Notes: a model not told the origin generated them from the letters alone. A DNA stretch of 64,000 nt from Acidobacteriota bacterium (GCA_002747255.1 PDUC01000027.1:62001-126000), one strand, 5' to 3'. Numbered from the stretch's first letter, positions 44,214-53,462 are shown. Made by a program: numbers and translations.

Positions 44214-44921
44214 CTACCACGTATCTCTGAGAGCGCGCATCTCCAGGAATTTCTCTCTGGAGTACTTGTCACTTTTGGGATCACTTAAATACAAAAACGG
44301 ATTTCGCTTTCTTTCCTGGCTCAACAGAATGGATTCCTCTTGGGTTGAATCGTTTCCCGTAGCCATGGAAAGTGACTTGAGAAACCGGGCATTGGCAGCT
44401 CGATAATCATGCCCTGGAAGCACCACTAAATGACCGGGCATGCTGGCCAGGACGTTTTTAAACGAGTGGAACAGTGTGTTGACATCGCCACCATTTTTAC
44501 AATTCCCGCAACCCAGATGAAAGAGTGTGTCGCCGGTTATGAGATAGGTGTCATTCACTTCCAAACACAGCGAGCAGATGGTATGTCCAGGTGTGTACTT
44601 CGGTTTAAAGACCATTGTCGCACCAAAGTACAGAGCATTGCCATCCTGAATGGCATGGGTCTGACCGGGCGCATCAGCGTCAGGATGAGCCCAGACCTGG
44701 CATTTCCAGCTTTCCAGCAGAGCGCGATTGCCACCCGTATGATCAGCATGCCGGTGCGTGTTGATAACCGCTTTTAAGGTTAAACCGCTGGTTTGCAGGT
44801 AGTGCGCCACTTCGCCAGCTCGAAAAGGGTCTATGACAACTGCCTCGCCGCTCTGCTGACAGGAAAAGACCGTGGCGTAGTTTTGGTAACTGTTTTTAAA
44901 GAAAATGCGTTTCATTTTCAC
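44214..44921 (-). CDS. MBL-fold metallohydrolase (glyoxalase II-like)
   Basis: 235 residues. Metal motif THRHADHTGGN (HxHxDH, near residue 57-62), then ITGDTLFHLGCGNCKNGG and VVLPGHDY supply the remaining ligands. Closest by motif to hydroxyacylglutathione hydrolase/rhodanese-linked "persulfide dioxygenase-like" single-domain proteins. GAGG lies 7 bases before the GTG start. Monocistronic, divergent from the acyl-CoA dehydrogenase. Substrate not determined. Confidence 0.93.
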   Translation of the reverse strand: MKMKRIFFKNSYQNYATVFSCQQSGEAVVIDPFRAGEVAHYLQTSGLTLKAVINTHRHADHTGGNRALLESWKCQVWAHPDADAPGQTHAIQDGNALYFGATMVFKPKYTPGHTICSLCLEVNDTYLITGDTLFHLGCGNCKNGGDVNTLFHSFKNVLASMPGHLVVLPGHDYRAANARFLKSLSMATGNDSTQEESILLSQERKRNPFLYLSDPKSDKYSREKFLEMRALRDTW

Positions 44922-45041
44922 GGCACAACCTCGGATTCCGATCTCGGCATATCATAACACGTTTTATTCTGGAGACTTTCAAGGTCGCGATGAACCTGCT
45001 ACAATGGGTTGGTATTCAAAACTAAATTAAGGAAAAACGCT

Positions 45042-46193
45042 ATGTCAAGACCTCTTACCATTTTAACAGAAGATGAACAGTTACTTTACGATGCAGTCTA
45101 CGAGTATGCCTCAGAGGCTATCCAACCTCATATCATGGAGATGGATGAAACACAAACCATGAAGCCGGAATTCATCGAGGAATTCTTTGAGAGCGGTTAC
45201 ATGGGAATAGAAATACCGGAGGAATACGGTGGACTGGGTGCCAATTTCTTTTCGGCCATCCTGGTCATTGAGGCCCTTTCAAGAGTGGATGCCAGCTGCG
45301 GTGTTTTAGTGGATGTGCACAACACCCTGGTCAACAACGCCATCCTTCGCTGGGGCAGTGATGAACTTAAAGCCAAGTACCTGCCCAGATTGGCCTCCAA
45401 GGAATTGGGAGCTTACGGTTTGTCTGAGTCCGTCTCGGGATCCGATGCCTTTGCGCTTAAAACTACCGCTGTGGATAAAGGCGATCACTACGTTCTCAAC
45501 GGCAGTAAAATATTCATTACCAATGCCAAAGAAGCCAATATCTTCATCGTCATCGCCAATGCCAATCCGGCATTGGGGTACAAGGGCATTACCGCTTTCG
45601 TGGTTGAATCCAGCTTTGAAGGTTTTACGAAGGGGAAAAAAGAAGACAAACTCGGAATCAGAGCCTCTTCCACCATGGAACTCTCCTTCGATGACATGAA
45701 AGTGCCCAAAGAAAACGTTCTTGGTGAAGTGGGTAAAGGTTACAAAGTGGCCATAGAAACGCTGAACGAAGGACGCATCGGAATCGGTGCTCAAATGCTC
45801 GGTCTGGCTCGCGGAGCTCTGGATGCCGCCATCGCCTATGCCAAAGAACGCACCCAATTCGGTAAACCCATTGCCAAGTTTCAGGCTGTTGAACATGAAA
45901 TCGCAAACATGGAATGCGAATGGGAGGCCGCGCGTCTGTTGATCTATAACGCCGCCCGGTTAAAAGACGCTGGCGAGAACTTCATCAAGGAAGCCGCCAT
46001 TGCCAAGTACAAGGCTTCCCAGATGGCTGAAAGCGTGACCTCCAGATCACTGGAACTTTTCGGCGGCTATGGTTTCTCGAAAGAATACCCCGCCGAAAAA
46101 TTCTTCAGAGATTCCAAAATAGGGAAAATCTATGAGGGTACTTCCTTCATGCAGCTTTCAACCATAGCCAAGATTGTCCTGGGGAAATTTTAA
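45042..46193 (+). CDS. Short-chain-type acyl-CoA dehydrogenase
   Basis: FAD-dependent alpha,beta-dehydrogenation of acyl-CoA. Contains AYGLSESVSGSDA (FAD-binding), KIFITNAKEANIF, and the C-terminal IYEGTSFMQLSTIAK with the catalytic Glu in YEGTS. The placement suits short-chain or short/branched-chain enzymes. Length 383 from the internal ATG preceded by AAGGA; an 11-codon longer frame has no ribosome site. It could work with the hydroxyacyl-CoA dehydrogenase at the left window edge. Electron transfer flavoprotein genes are not here. Confidence 0.95.
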   Translation: MSRPLTILTEDEQLLYDAVYEYASEAIQPHIMEMDETQTMKPEFIEEFFESGYMGIEIPEEYGGLGANFFSAILVIEALSRVDASCGVLVDVHNTLVNNAILRWGSDELKAKYLPRLASKELGAYGLSESVSGSDAFALKTTAVDKGDHYVLNGSKIFITNAKEANIFIVIANANPALGYKGITAFVVESSFEGFTKGKKEDKLGIRASSTMELSFDDMKVPKENVLGEVGKGYKVAIETLNEGRIGIGAQMLGLARGALDAAIAYAKERTQFGKPIAKFQAVEHEIANMECEWEAARLLIYNAARLKDAGENFIKEAAIAKYKASQMAESVTSRSLELFGGYGFSKEYPAEKFFRDSKIGKIYEGTSFMQLSTIAKIVLGKF

Positions 46194-46209
46194 GGCGTTT
46201 TAACTCCAT

Positions 46210-46265
46210 CCGGCAGTTGGGGCTCTTCTGTGCGTGGGCAACACCCGCCCAGTGTCAACTGCCGG
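46210..46265. repeat. 10-bp inverted repeat with 36-base loop after the acyl-CoA dehydrogenase
   Basis: CCGGCAGTTG (46210-46219) pairs perfectly with CAACTGCCGG (46256-46265). The loop contains a second GC-rich hairpin. There is no T-run, so it is probably an mRNA 3'-end stabiliser or a small repeat element. Confidence 0.5.
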
Positions 46266-46300
46266 ACTCGGGTTTAGCAGGCTCAGATAACATCCGGTTT

Positions 46301-46330
46301 AAAGAGGGCTGTTGAAAAGCCTTCTTTTTG
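46301..46330 (+). terminator. Terminator downstream of the acyl-CoA dehydrogenase
   Basis: AAAGAGGGCT (46301-46310) pairs with AGCCTTCTTT (46318-46327), one G-T pair, loop GTTGAAA, followed by Ts. Confidence 0.7.
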
Positions 46331-46433
46331 ACTCATGCCCGCTCTGGAGCGCTTTTCTTTTTTGCTCAATGGCAGCAGTGGGCAATGGAATGCGTATCCC
46401 TGAAAGCAAAAACGACGAAACCCGAAAAACAGC

Positions 46434-48647
46434 TCAATCTCTTTTCAGAATTTCAATCAAAGGTACAGGACTTCCGAGGAAAGTTCCCTGACCGAAGTCA
46501 ACTCCAAATGATTTAATTTCATTCCTGGTTTCTTCGTTTTCAATATGCTCGGCTATGGTTTTGAGATTGAAAACCCCGCTAATATCCGTTACAGCCCGAA
46601 CCATGGCCCGGTCGAGAGCGGAACAAGTGACATCGTTCACAAAAGCACCGTCAATTTTGATGTAATCCACAGGCAGGTTTTTAATGTAATTGAACGATGA
46701 GAACCCCTTCCCGAAATCATCCAGGGCAAAAAGGCAGTTAAATGTTTTCATCTTGTAAATAAAACGCCTTGCCATTTTTAAATTTTTTATGGCGGCAGAT
46801 TCCGTTATTTCGAAACAAATACAGGATCCTGAAAGAGTGCAATTGGATAGAATGGATATGAGCTTGTCTTGAAAAGATGTACTGTTAATGGACTGCCCTG
46901 AAAGATTAATGGTAAAAATGCACTTTTTATCGACTAAGTATGGATATTTTTCAAGTAAACTGATCGTTCGTTTCACCACCCAAGTGTCAATTTCCGTCAT
47001 GAGATGTCTTCTCTCAGCCACATTCAAAAAGTCTCCAGGCTCCAGCAGGGAACCTGTATCCTCAAGAATCCTCAAAAGAACTTCATAGTGCAGAGGTTCC
47101 TCTTCTCCTTGAAGGGAACAAATAGGCTGAGCGAATAGCACGAAGTTTTGCTCTTTAATGGACTTTTCTATTTGAGCAATCCAGGACCAGCTCTTCCGTC
47201 TTTTCACCAGAGATTGATCTTCCGACTCAAGATAGGTAACGATATTTCCACCTTGATCCTTGGACATGTGGCAGGCCATATCACCTTTGGCCAGGAGGAA
47301 AGATAGCGATCTTGGAGAATCGATATACAAAACACCAAAGCTGGCACTCACATTGAATTGCTGCCCCTCCCATGAAAAAACTATGTCCTGGATTCGCTGT
47401 CTTATATGCTCCGCCTGGCTCTTTATATCGTCTGACGTGGTTTCAACGATGTAAGCGGTAAATGTATCTCCACCAAATCTTCCGATAATGGTTTCTTCGT
47501 TAAATTCATTTTGGAGCAAAATGCTTATCTGCTGCAAGAGACGGTCTCCGGCAAGATGACCGCAAGCATCGTTGATCACTTTTAGACGATCGACATTGAG
47601 AAAAATCATCCCCGAAGAAGGCTTTTTACGAACAGTGGTAAATTGCTGCATGATCGCTTCTTCAAATCCACGCCGGTTCAGAAGCCCTGTAAGCGCATCG
47701 CGATGAGCCTGAATCTGGAGCTTGTTTCTCAATTGCAGGTTCTGTTCTGTTCGCAGAGCAATCAGCAACGGCAGAAAGAACACAGTACCCATCAACAACA
47801 AGATGATACTGTATTCCATGTAAGAAGAATTAGCCAGGATACCAGCGGCACCTCTGCCTAGAATGCTCCAAAAGATAAGAGCTGTCACCATCATTGCAAA
47901 GCTTGTAAAGCTTGGCTGAAACCTCATCGCGCTCCAGGTAAGCAGTGCAAGGGGAATGAACCCCATAACAACAGCATGGAGACCAACGCGCTGACTGTAA
48001 TAATGGAGGACAACGAAAGACAGGATATTGCACAAAACCCAGAGAAACATTTCTTTATTTATCGGAATGCTTAGGTCCAAACCCAGCTTTAAGTGTCTCC
48101 TGAAAGATAAAAAGAGCGTGATGAAAGCAGGTGAACAAATCAAGATGCCAAACCAGTTCCCGAGAAACCAGAGAAAAAGCGCGGGGAAAAAGTCGGGCAC
48201 ACGACTTGGGTCCTCAACAGTCAAGTATGTCACGCCTATCAAGGCACTCAACAGGCATATTACCGCACCGAATAAAAGCAGCTTTTTCAAACTGTCAATG
48301 GAATTCTGAAACATAACTTCCTTGGGCAGGATGTGTTTTTTAAAGGGAACAATTAACCAAGGAACCCCCACATTGACGGCAATTGAAAAAACCAATTGAA
48401 GCGGCGAAGCCCTGGACACCAAAAAGTGACCGAGTAAAACACCCCCAAGCAAAGGCAGTATGGCTCGCCTCTTGTAAACAAGATAAGCAGCGACAGCAAG
48501 ACCAGTAGGAGGCCAGACAGGGGTGATCTCATCGGCAGCATACATTGTTGAGGCCGCAACCTTGAAGAGAATCAAGTAGGTTGGAACAATTGAGAGCAGT
48601 ATTAACCTCTCCCAATAGATTAAACTCTTAAAGGTCCATACTTTCAT
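46434..48647 (-). CDS. MASE1-GGDEF-EAL cyclic-di-GMP protein with degenerate GGDEF
   Basis: 737 residues. About eight N-terminal helices form a MASE1-like sensor (ITPVWPPTGLAVAAYLVYKR). The GGDEF domain reads RFGGDTF at 390-396, with Thr395 in place of the catalytic Glu, so diguanylate cyclase activity is doubtful; a GTP-binding regulatory role is possible. The EAL domain reads YEVLLRI (Glu522 kept), INLSGQS, FEITESAA, DDFGKGFSSFNYIKNL and IKIDGAFV, most phosphodiesterase metal ligands intact. It is probably a membrane-bound c-di-GMP phosphodiesterase. Lies 41 bases after a TPR-like gene and is likely its operon partner. Confidence 0.93.
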   Translation of the reverse strand: MKVWTFKSLIYWERLILLSIVPTYLILFKVAASTMYAADEITPVWPPTGLAVAAYLVYKRRAILPLLGGVLLGHFLVSRASPLQLVFSIAVNVGVPWLIVPFKKHILPKEVMFQNSIDSLKKLLLFGAVICLLSALIGVTYLTVEDPSRVPDFFPALFLWFLGNWFGILICSPAFITLFLSFRRHLKLGLDLSIPINKEMFLWVLCNILSFVVLHYYSQRVGLHAVVMGFIPLALLTWSAMRFQPSFTSFAMMVTALIFWSILGRGAAGILANSSYMEYSIILLLMGTVFFLPLLIALRTEQNLQLRNKLQIQAHRDALTGLLNRRGFEEAIMQQFTTVRKKPSSGMIFLNVDRLKVINDACGHLAGDRLLQQISILLQNEFNEETIIGRFGGDTFTAYIVETTSDDIKSQAEHIRQRIQDIVFSWEGQQFNVSASFGVLYIDSPRSLSFLLAKGDMACHMSKDQGGNIVTYLESEDQSLVKRRKSWSWIAQIEKSIKEQNFVLFAQPICSLQGEEEPLHYEVLLRILEDTGSLLEPGDFLNVAERRHLMTEIDTWVVKRTISLLEKYPYLVDKKCIFTINLSGQSINSTSFQDKLISILSNCTLSGSCICFEITESAAIKNLKMARRFIYKMKTFNCLFALDDFGKGFSSFNYIKNLPVDYIKIDGAFVNDVTCSALDRAMVRAVTDISGVFNLKTIAEHIENEETRNEIKSFGVDFGQGTFLGSPVPLIEILKRD

Positions 48648-48688
48648 TAAATGTCCTTTCCTGCATTACCTGTTTATCAAATGATTCC

Positions 48689-49045
48689 TTAAATCGAAAA
48701 ACGAGATACCTTCATGGGGGCAGTTTGATCATCCATCATTGATATCATGGCCGATTTGCATTCCTTGTAGAGCGGATGACTATGGTCATGCTGCAAAAAA
48801 CACAAAATGAAACGGTAATCTTTTAGAGCTGAGCAATAGTTCCTGAGTCCCAGTTGATATATTTGACCGCGTTGAAAATACAAACTGAGATCTTCAGGAA
48901 GGAGCTCTATAGCAGAAGACAGAAACGCTATAGCTGAGTGGTAGTTCTCTTGCTGTATGGCATGTTCGACTCGACGCAAAAAGGGCTCTTTAATCTCTTC
49001 TTGAGTCAACTTGCTTCCGCGTTTTCCTAATATGAGTTTAAGCAT
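48689..49045 (-). CDS. Small TPR-like protein
   Basis: 118 residues with at least two TPR-like helices (AIQQENYHSAIAFLSSAIELLP, LYFQRGQIYQLGLRNYCSALK). No catalytic motif. Starts the operon with the EAL protein and has a 14-bp palindrome just upstream. May be a regulatory partner of the EAL protein; unproven. Confidence 0.7.
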   Translation of the reverse strand: MLKLILGKRGSKLTQEEIKEPFLRRVEHAIQQENYHSAIAFLSSAIELLPEDLSLYFQRGQIYQLGLRNYCSALKDYRFILCFLQHDHSHPLYKECKSAMISMMDDQTAPMKVSRFSI

Positions 49046-49078
49046 GGCCCTGACATCATTTTCGGTTTATTATTTGGG

Positions 49079-49092
49079 TGATGTATACATCA
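49079..49092. promoter_or_regulatory. 14-bp perfect palindrome upstream of the TPR/EAL operon
   Basis: TGATGTATACATCA is its own reverse complement, 34 bases before the TPR-like gene start, between it and the divergent phosphatase gene. Good operator candidate; regulator unknown. Confidence 0.5.
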
Positions 49093-49349
49093 AATATGCA
49101 CCTTTAAGAAAAAAGATTACATGAAGATGAGCACAAAGTGAAGAAAAAAGTACAATAAAGTTTGTACGCTCATCCAGTGGGGTGATCAGCTGAGTCCGAC
49201 AAGCAAATATAAGCAAAATTCTTTGTTTGCGTTATCGTGTTTACGATTAAAATCAGCCCGGATCTCACCAGGCCGGGAAAAGCACAACATCGTGTTTCAT
49301 TTACAAACGGCTTGAGTTAAGATGTGGAAACTCACAAACGAGGTTAATA

Positions 49350-49898
49350 ATGGATAAAAATGGAAATACCGGGATTAAAACGGTGTTTTTAGACAGGGAC
49401 GGCGTGATTAACAGGCGCATTATGGATGGATATGTTACATGTAAGGAAGAGCTGGAAATCCTGGATGGTGTCCCGGAGGCATTGCGTATCCTTACTGATG
49501 CAAAATACAGAATAGTCGTGGTTACAAACCAAAGGGGAATTGCTCTGGGTTTATACAACGCTTCAACTCTTGCACACATACATGACTACCTGAATCAGGT
49601 ACTTCGTCAATATGGCGTGCGATTAAATGAATTCTATTTTTGTCCGCATGACCGCCAGGAAAACTGCCTTTGCAGAAAACCAAAAGCCGGATTGATCGAT
49701 CAGGCGAATGAGGTCTCAACGGTTCATTTTAAAAACTCATACTTAATTGGAGACAGCGATACAGACCTGCTAGCGGGAAGAGCCCGTCATTTACGTGTCA
49801 TAAAAATTGGACCAATTGAAACCGTCATCCCTGAAGCCAGGTTTGATAATTTACTGGAAGCGGCAAAAGCCATAGCGGCAGACCAGATTCCAGAATGA
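49350..49898 (+). CDS. gmhB: HAD-family heptose-bisphosphate phosphatase-like (GmhB)
   Basis: 182 residues. FLDRDGVIN holds the HAD nucleophile DxD; VVTNQRGIA is motif II; CPHDRQENCLCRKPKAG carries the GmhB zinc loop (C-x-H ... C-x-C) and the motif III Lys; LIGDSDTDLLAG is motif IV. The family member GmhB removes the C7 phosphate of D-glycero-D-manno-heptose 1,7-bisphosphate for LPS core; HisB-N phosphatases are a close alternative. Single gene, ATG with GAGG. Confidence 0.85.
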   Translation: MDKNGNTGIKTVFLDRDGVINRRIMDGYVTCKEELEILDGVPEALRILTDAKYRIVVVTNQRGIALGLYNASTLAHIHDYLNQVLRQYGVRLNEFYFCPHDRQENCLCRKPKAGLIDQANEVSTVHFKNSYLIGDSDTDLLAGRARHLRVIKIGPIETVIPEARFDNLLEAAKAIAADQIPE

Positions 49899-50241
49899 CC
49901 ACGGCTTGAAAGCAGTAGAAAAACTGTATTGTGAGAGTTAAATCAATTTGGTACATTCAAAACTCCCAAAGCGATCGTTTCCTTGAGAACCTGATATGTG
50001 AAGAGTGTTGTTAAGTACATCCAACGCTCGCCGTTTTTTTTACGACAAGCGTTGTTATCAACTCCATATTGAAGCTCTGGGCAAGGGATCGATGAGATAG
50101 CCATGTTTCACGACTGTCTTTTCCAAAACATAAATGTCGGGATTTCACCCTGCTCTTTTTTGCGCCATACCTTCGGATTTTATCATCTCAACAGGACGAT
50201 GTATGATCATGGCGTTGTATTTGTACCGGTTTGATTTTCTT
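49899..50241. other. Intergenic with a 7-bp inverted repeat
   Basis: About 340 bases. CAACGCT (50022-50028) and AGCGTTG (50048-50054) flank a T-rich loop. No coding region seen. It separates gmhB from the convergent hydE. Confidence 0.35.
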
Positions 50242-51297
50242 TTACACCACACCGTGGCAGTGGCCAGGACCGGTGCCCGGTCGGCGGTTGATTTGGTTCA
50301 TCATATCCAGCAATTCGTTTTGACAGGCTTCCACAGACTCGATCAGCACCGTTTTGCCTGGATAGATGGTGTAGCTTTCTCTGAAAAACTTCGGCGTCAC
50401 ATTGGGCATGATGACATTGGCACCGCAATTGAGCCCTTTAATTCTGGCTTCCATACCGCCAAGAGCCGACAGGGCTGTGGTACCGGGAATGTGGGAGTCG
50501 GGCCTTAAAATGCGGCTTAAAGCGATGACTTTACAGGTCATCTCCACGTTGCTGGGAACCTGATCGTCAGGATGAGCCCGGCGCGGCGTCCATCCGGATC
50601 CCAGTTTGGTATCAGGATGCACGAGAAAGGGACCAACACCGATCATTCCCAGGTTGTACTTGCGGAAAAGAATCAAGTCATCGGCCAGGATGTCGAATGT
50701 CTGACCGGGGAACCCAATCATGACGCCGCTGCCCACCTGGTAACCCAGCTTTTTTAGCAGAGGCAGCTTGGAGGTGCGCATGCTGAGATCGCCTTTCTTT
50801 TGGGGATGAATCGCTCCAAAAAGTTCAGGATGACTGGTTTCAAAGCGCAGTAAATAGCGGTCGGCACCGGCTTCTCTCCAGAGTTTCCAATCGCGGGGAT
50901 TCCTCTCTCCGATTGAAAGTGTCACGGCGCACGGAGTTTCCCGTTTAATGGTCCGAACCACATCGGCCAGCCACTCCCCTTTTATTTGCGAATCTTCGCC
51001 TGATTGCAGAACCACTGAACCGTAGTTCATTTGTGAAGAGAGGAGTACCGCTTCCATGATTTGCTCTTTATTCATGCGATAGCGGTGAGCCTTTCTGTTG
51101 CCAGCGTGGAGACCACAGTAAGTGCAATGACTGGAACAGTAACTGGATATCTCGATCAACCCTCTCAAGTGAATTTCATCTCCCACATACTGAGCGCGAA
51201 TGTCATTGGCGTATTGATAAAGCTGCTCTAGTTTCCCGGGATCTGTTTCAACAAGCCAGTCATACACATCGCGCCTGCTCATGTCAGGAGAAAGCAT
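50242..51297 (-). CDS. hydE: [FeFe]-hydrogenase maturase HydE
   Basis: Radical SAM enzyme that helps make the diiron subsite of the [FeFe] H-cluster. SSYCSSHCTYCGL supplies the CxxxCxxC [4Fe-4S] site near residue 55; VVLQSGEDSQI, SIGERN and MIGFPGQT are typical of HydE. I start at the ATG at 51297, preceded by GGAGG inside the hydF end; overlap 14 bases, so hydF-hydE are coupled. Length 351 from this start. Works with HydF and HydG. Confidence 0.96.
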   Translation of the reverse strand: MLSPDMSRRDVYDWLVETDPGKLEQLYQYANDIRAQYVGDEIHLRGLIEISSYCSSHCTYCGLHAGNRKAHRYRMNKEQIMEAVLLSSQMNYGSVVLQSGEDSQIKGEWLADVVRTIKRETPCAVTLSIGERNPRDWKLWREAGADRYLLRFETSHPELFGAIHPQKKGDLSMRTSKLPLLKKLGYQVGSGVMIGFPGQTFDILADDLILFRKYNLGMIGVGPFLVHPDTKLGSGWTPRRAHPDDQVPSNVEMTCKVIALSRILRPDSHIPGTTALSALGGMEARIKGLNCGANVIMPNVTPKFFRESYTIYPGKTVLIESVEACQNELLDMMNQINRRPGTGPGHCHGVV

Positions 51298-52510
51298 GAT
51301 CGAGTGCCTCCGTAATTTGAGGGAAAGGACTGAGAGCGCGATCCAGTATGCCGAGACTTTGAGCGATAATGAGACCGTAATTGGAGATAGCGACACCCTG
51401 GTTCTGGCAAGCCATAATGCGATTGAGAATTTCCTTGCGATTCCACTTGCAGCCGCCGCATTGAATAACCAGGCTGTATGTTGAAAGGTCTTCCGGAAAA
51501 TCGTGACCCTGGGTGATCTGAAACTCCAAATCGCAACCCGTGTATTGCTTTAGCCAGCGAGGAATTTTTACACGGCCGATGTCTTCCTCTATGGGGTGAT
51601 GTGAACAGGACTCAGCAATCAGTACGCGATCGCCTGATTGAAGTTGATCGATGTACCTGGCTCCGTGTGCCTGAGTGAGAAGGTCGCCTTTGAAACGCGA
51701 AAAGAGGATGGAAAAGCTGGTCAGGGGAACATCTTTCGGCGTATCTTCGGCCACTTTCTGGAACGCCTGAGAATCGGTGACAACCAATTCCGGTTTCTTT
51801 TTCAGCATATCCAGAGCCTGAGACAGTTTGCTTTCCTTGACAACCATGCTGATGGCATTGTGATCCAGCGTGTCTCTGATACTCTGAACTTGAGGCATAA
51901 TCAAGCGGCCGCGCGGGGCTTCCTTGTCGATGGGAACCACAAAGACGACCAGGTCACCGGCTTGAATCAAGTCGCCCAAAATAGGACGATCAACCAGCCA
52001 TTCTTGCGGGATGCTGTCCAGCATACCCTGGCGTAACTCCAAAATGCCCTCTTGCTGCGGCACGCTTGTTTTGATCATTTTGAGCGAACGCTTTTCAACT
52101 TCCCGGCAGAGTTCCGCTGAAGGCTGGTGAAGATCCGATTTATTGTGTACAACCAGAATGGGGACCCCTCTGGATGTGAGTTCATGATAGATCTTGTCTT
52201 CAAAGGGACCCCACTCACCATCGGTTACAATTAATCCGAGATCCGTTCTGCGAAAAATTTTCCTGGTCTTCTCCACCCTCAGATTGCCCAAGTCACCGTG
52301 ATCGTCAATGCCAGCCGTATCGATAAATAAAACCGGACCCAACGGCAGAACCTCCATGGGCTTTTCAACCGGATCGGTGGTGGTTCCCGCCCACTTTGAC
52401 ACGATGGAGACATTCTGCCTGGTAAAGGCATTCAGCAGGCTTGATTTGCCCACATTCCTGCGACCGAACAAGCCTATGTGGGTTCGAAGTCCTTTGGGTG
52501 TTTTACGCAT
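51284..52510 (-). CDS. hydF: [FeFe]-hydrogenase maturation GTPase HydF
   Basis: Scaffold GTPase that assembles the 2Fe precursor and inserts it into HydA. GTPase motifs: GRRNVGKSSLLNAF (G1), then DTAGIDDHGD (G3) and VVHNKSDL (G4). C-terminal Fe-S site: SCSHHPIEEDIGRVKIP and QCGGCKWNR (CxHx...CGGC). Length 408. First gene of the minus-strand maturase pair; divergent to rex across a 300-base control region. Confidence 0.97.
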   Translation of the reverse strand: MRKTPKGLRTHIGLFGRRNVGKSSLLNAFTRQNVSIVSKWAGTTTDPVEKPMEVLPLGPVLFIDTAGIDDHGDLGNLRVEKTRKIFRRTDLGLIVTDGEWGPFEDKIYHELTSRGVPILVVHNKSDLHQPSAELCREVEKRSLKMIKTSVPQQEGILELRQGMLDSIPQEWLVDRPILGDLIQAGDLVVFVVPIDKEAPRGRLIMPQVQSIRDTLDHNAISMVVKESKLSQALDMLKKKPELVVTDSQAFQKVAEDTPKDVPLTSFSILFSRFKGDLLTQAHGARYIDQLQSGDRVLIAESCSHHPIEEDIGRVKIPRWLKQYTGCDLEFQITQGHDFPEDLSTYSLVIQCGGCKWNRKEILNRIMACQNQGVAISNYGLIIAQSLGILDRALSPFPQITEALDHAFS

Positions 52511-52720
52511 AACACAATCCTCTCTCTCTTCACTTCAGTGGGTGAGTGACCCAGCTTGTGCGGCTCCCGGGAAAAATGTGATTCTTACATTTTAATTGAA
52601 AAAAGCTCTTTTTTGTTAACTCTGACAAGTGGCCTCAAAATGAACCGCAGTGCGATACACTTCCAATGTAAATATACCATTTTCTTCCGGTAAAATAACA
52701 GATTAATTAGTCAATTTTTA
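52511..52720. other. Divergent control region between hydF and rex, hydF side
   Basis: No coding sequence. AAATGT (52574-52579) and ACATTT (52587-52592) form an inverted repeat about 65-80 bases from the hydF start. An AT-rich stretch near 52670-52720 could hold the hydF promoter (a TATATT on the minus strand), not firmly placed. Confidence 0.4.
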
Positions 52721-52748
52721 TTGCATCCGCTGTCAAATATGCTAGAAT
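52721..52748 (+). promoter_or_regulatory. Promoter for rex operon
   Basis: TTGCAT (52721-52726) and TAGAAT (52743-52748) with 16-base spacing; start expected around 52755, directly under the Rex operator. Confidence 0.65.
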
Positions 52749-52752
52749 CCCC

Positions 52753-52770
52753 TTGTGAAATGATTCACAG
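52753..52770. promoter_or_regulatory. Rex operator
   Basis: TTGTGAAATGATTCACAG matches the Rex consensus TTGTGAA-n4-TTCACAA at 13 of 14 defined positions. It overlaps the expected rex start site, so Rex would repress its own operon when NADH is low and release it when NADH rises. It may also affect hydF. Confidence 0.85.
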
Positions 52771-52810
52771 CTTGCCGTTCTTCACGAATTGAATTGGAGG
52801 CTGTTTGGCG

Positions 52811-53461
52811 ATGACGATACTTCCCATTCCAACCATCGAACGTTTATTTGTTTACCATAAGGTGCTTTCAGGTTTGTTTAAAGAAGGGGCAACCCATTTC
52901 TTTTCTTATGACCTGGCCAGGAGAGCCCATAATTCGGCTGCCCAGGTGCGCCGTGATTTGATGTCTTCGGGATGTATCGGCTCTTCGGGAAAGGGCTATC
53001 ATATTAAACTCACCTTGTCCACATTGAGCAGGGTCCTGGAAACAGGTACGTCCCGCCGTCTTATTGTGGTAGGGCTTGGCAATATTGGTAAAGCAATGAT
53101 CTCCCATTTTTCTGAAACACATACCGATTTCAGCGTTCAAGCAGCTTTTGACTGTGATACACGCAAAACAGGTCATCCTTTCAAGAACTGTCCCTGTATG
53201 AACATTTCTGAACTGGAGCATTATCTCGATAACAATAAGATCGAACTGGCTGTTTTGGCGGTTCCCGCTTCGGAAGCACAAAGTCTGGCCGATCGGCTCA
53301 TTAGCGGCGGCGTTGTCGGTATCCTCAATTTTGCACCTGTCAGGCTGGCGGTTCCATCCTGGGTATGTGTTGAAGATAATCACATTTCCCTCATACTGAA
53401 AAAAATCGCCTTTCTATCGAAACAAAGCCAGGAGCAACTTATGGAAAAGCAGGTTTTATAG
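52811..53461 (+). CDS. rex: Rex redox-sensing transcriptional repressor
   Basis: DNA-binding NADH/NAD+ sensor. N-terminal winged helix (residues about 5-75; YDLARRAHNSAAQVRRDL is the recognition region) and Rossmann NAD domain starting RRLIVVGLGNIGKAMISHF. VGILNFAPVRLAVP is a late Rex block. I start at the ATG at 52811 with GGAGG 10 bases upstream; a TTG two codons earlier is possible. Length 216. Stops 1 base before the hydrogenase-like kinase, with which it is co-transcribed. Carries its own operator upstream. Confidence 0.95.
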   Translation: MTILPIPTIERLFVYHKVLSGLFKEGATHFFSYDLARRAHNSAAQVRRDLMSSGCIGSSGKGYHIKLTLSTLSRVLETGTSRRLIVVGLGNIGKAMISHFSETHTDFSVQAAFDCDTRKTGHPFKNCPCMNISELEHYLDNNKIELAVLAVPASEAQSLADRLISGGVVGILNFAPVRLAVPSWVCVEDNHISLILKKIAFLSKQSQEQLMEKQVL

Positions 53462-53462
53462 C

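Noticed and set aside
52614-52629. TTGTTAACTCTGACAA as a second Rex site near hydF
   Set aside because: Half sites resemble Rex but the spacing is two bases too short for TTGTTAA-n4-TTAACAA; not called.
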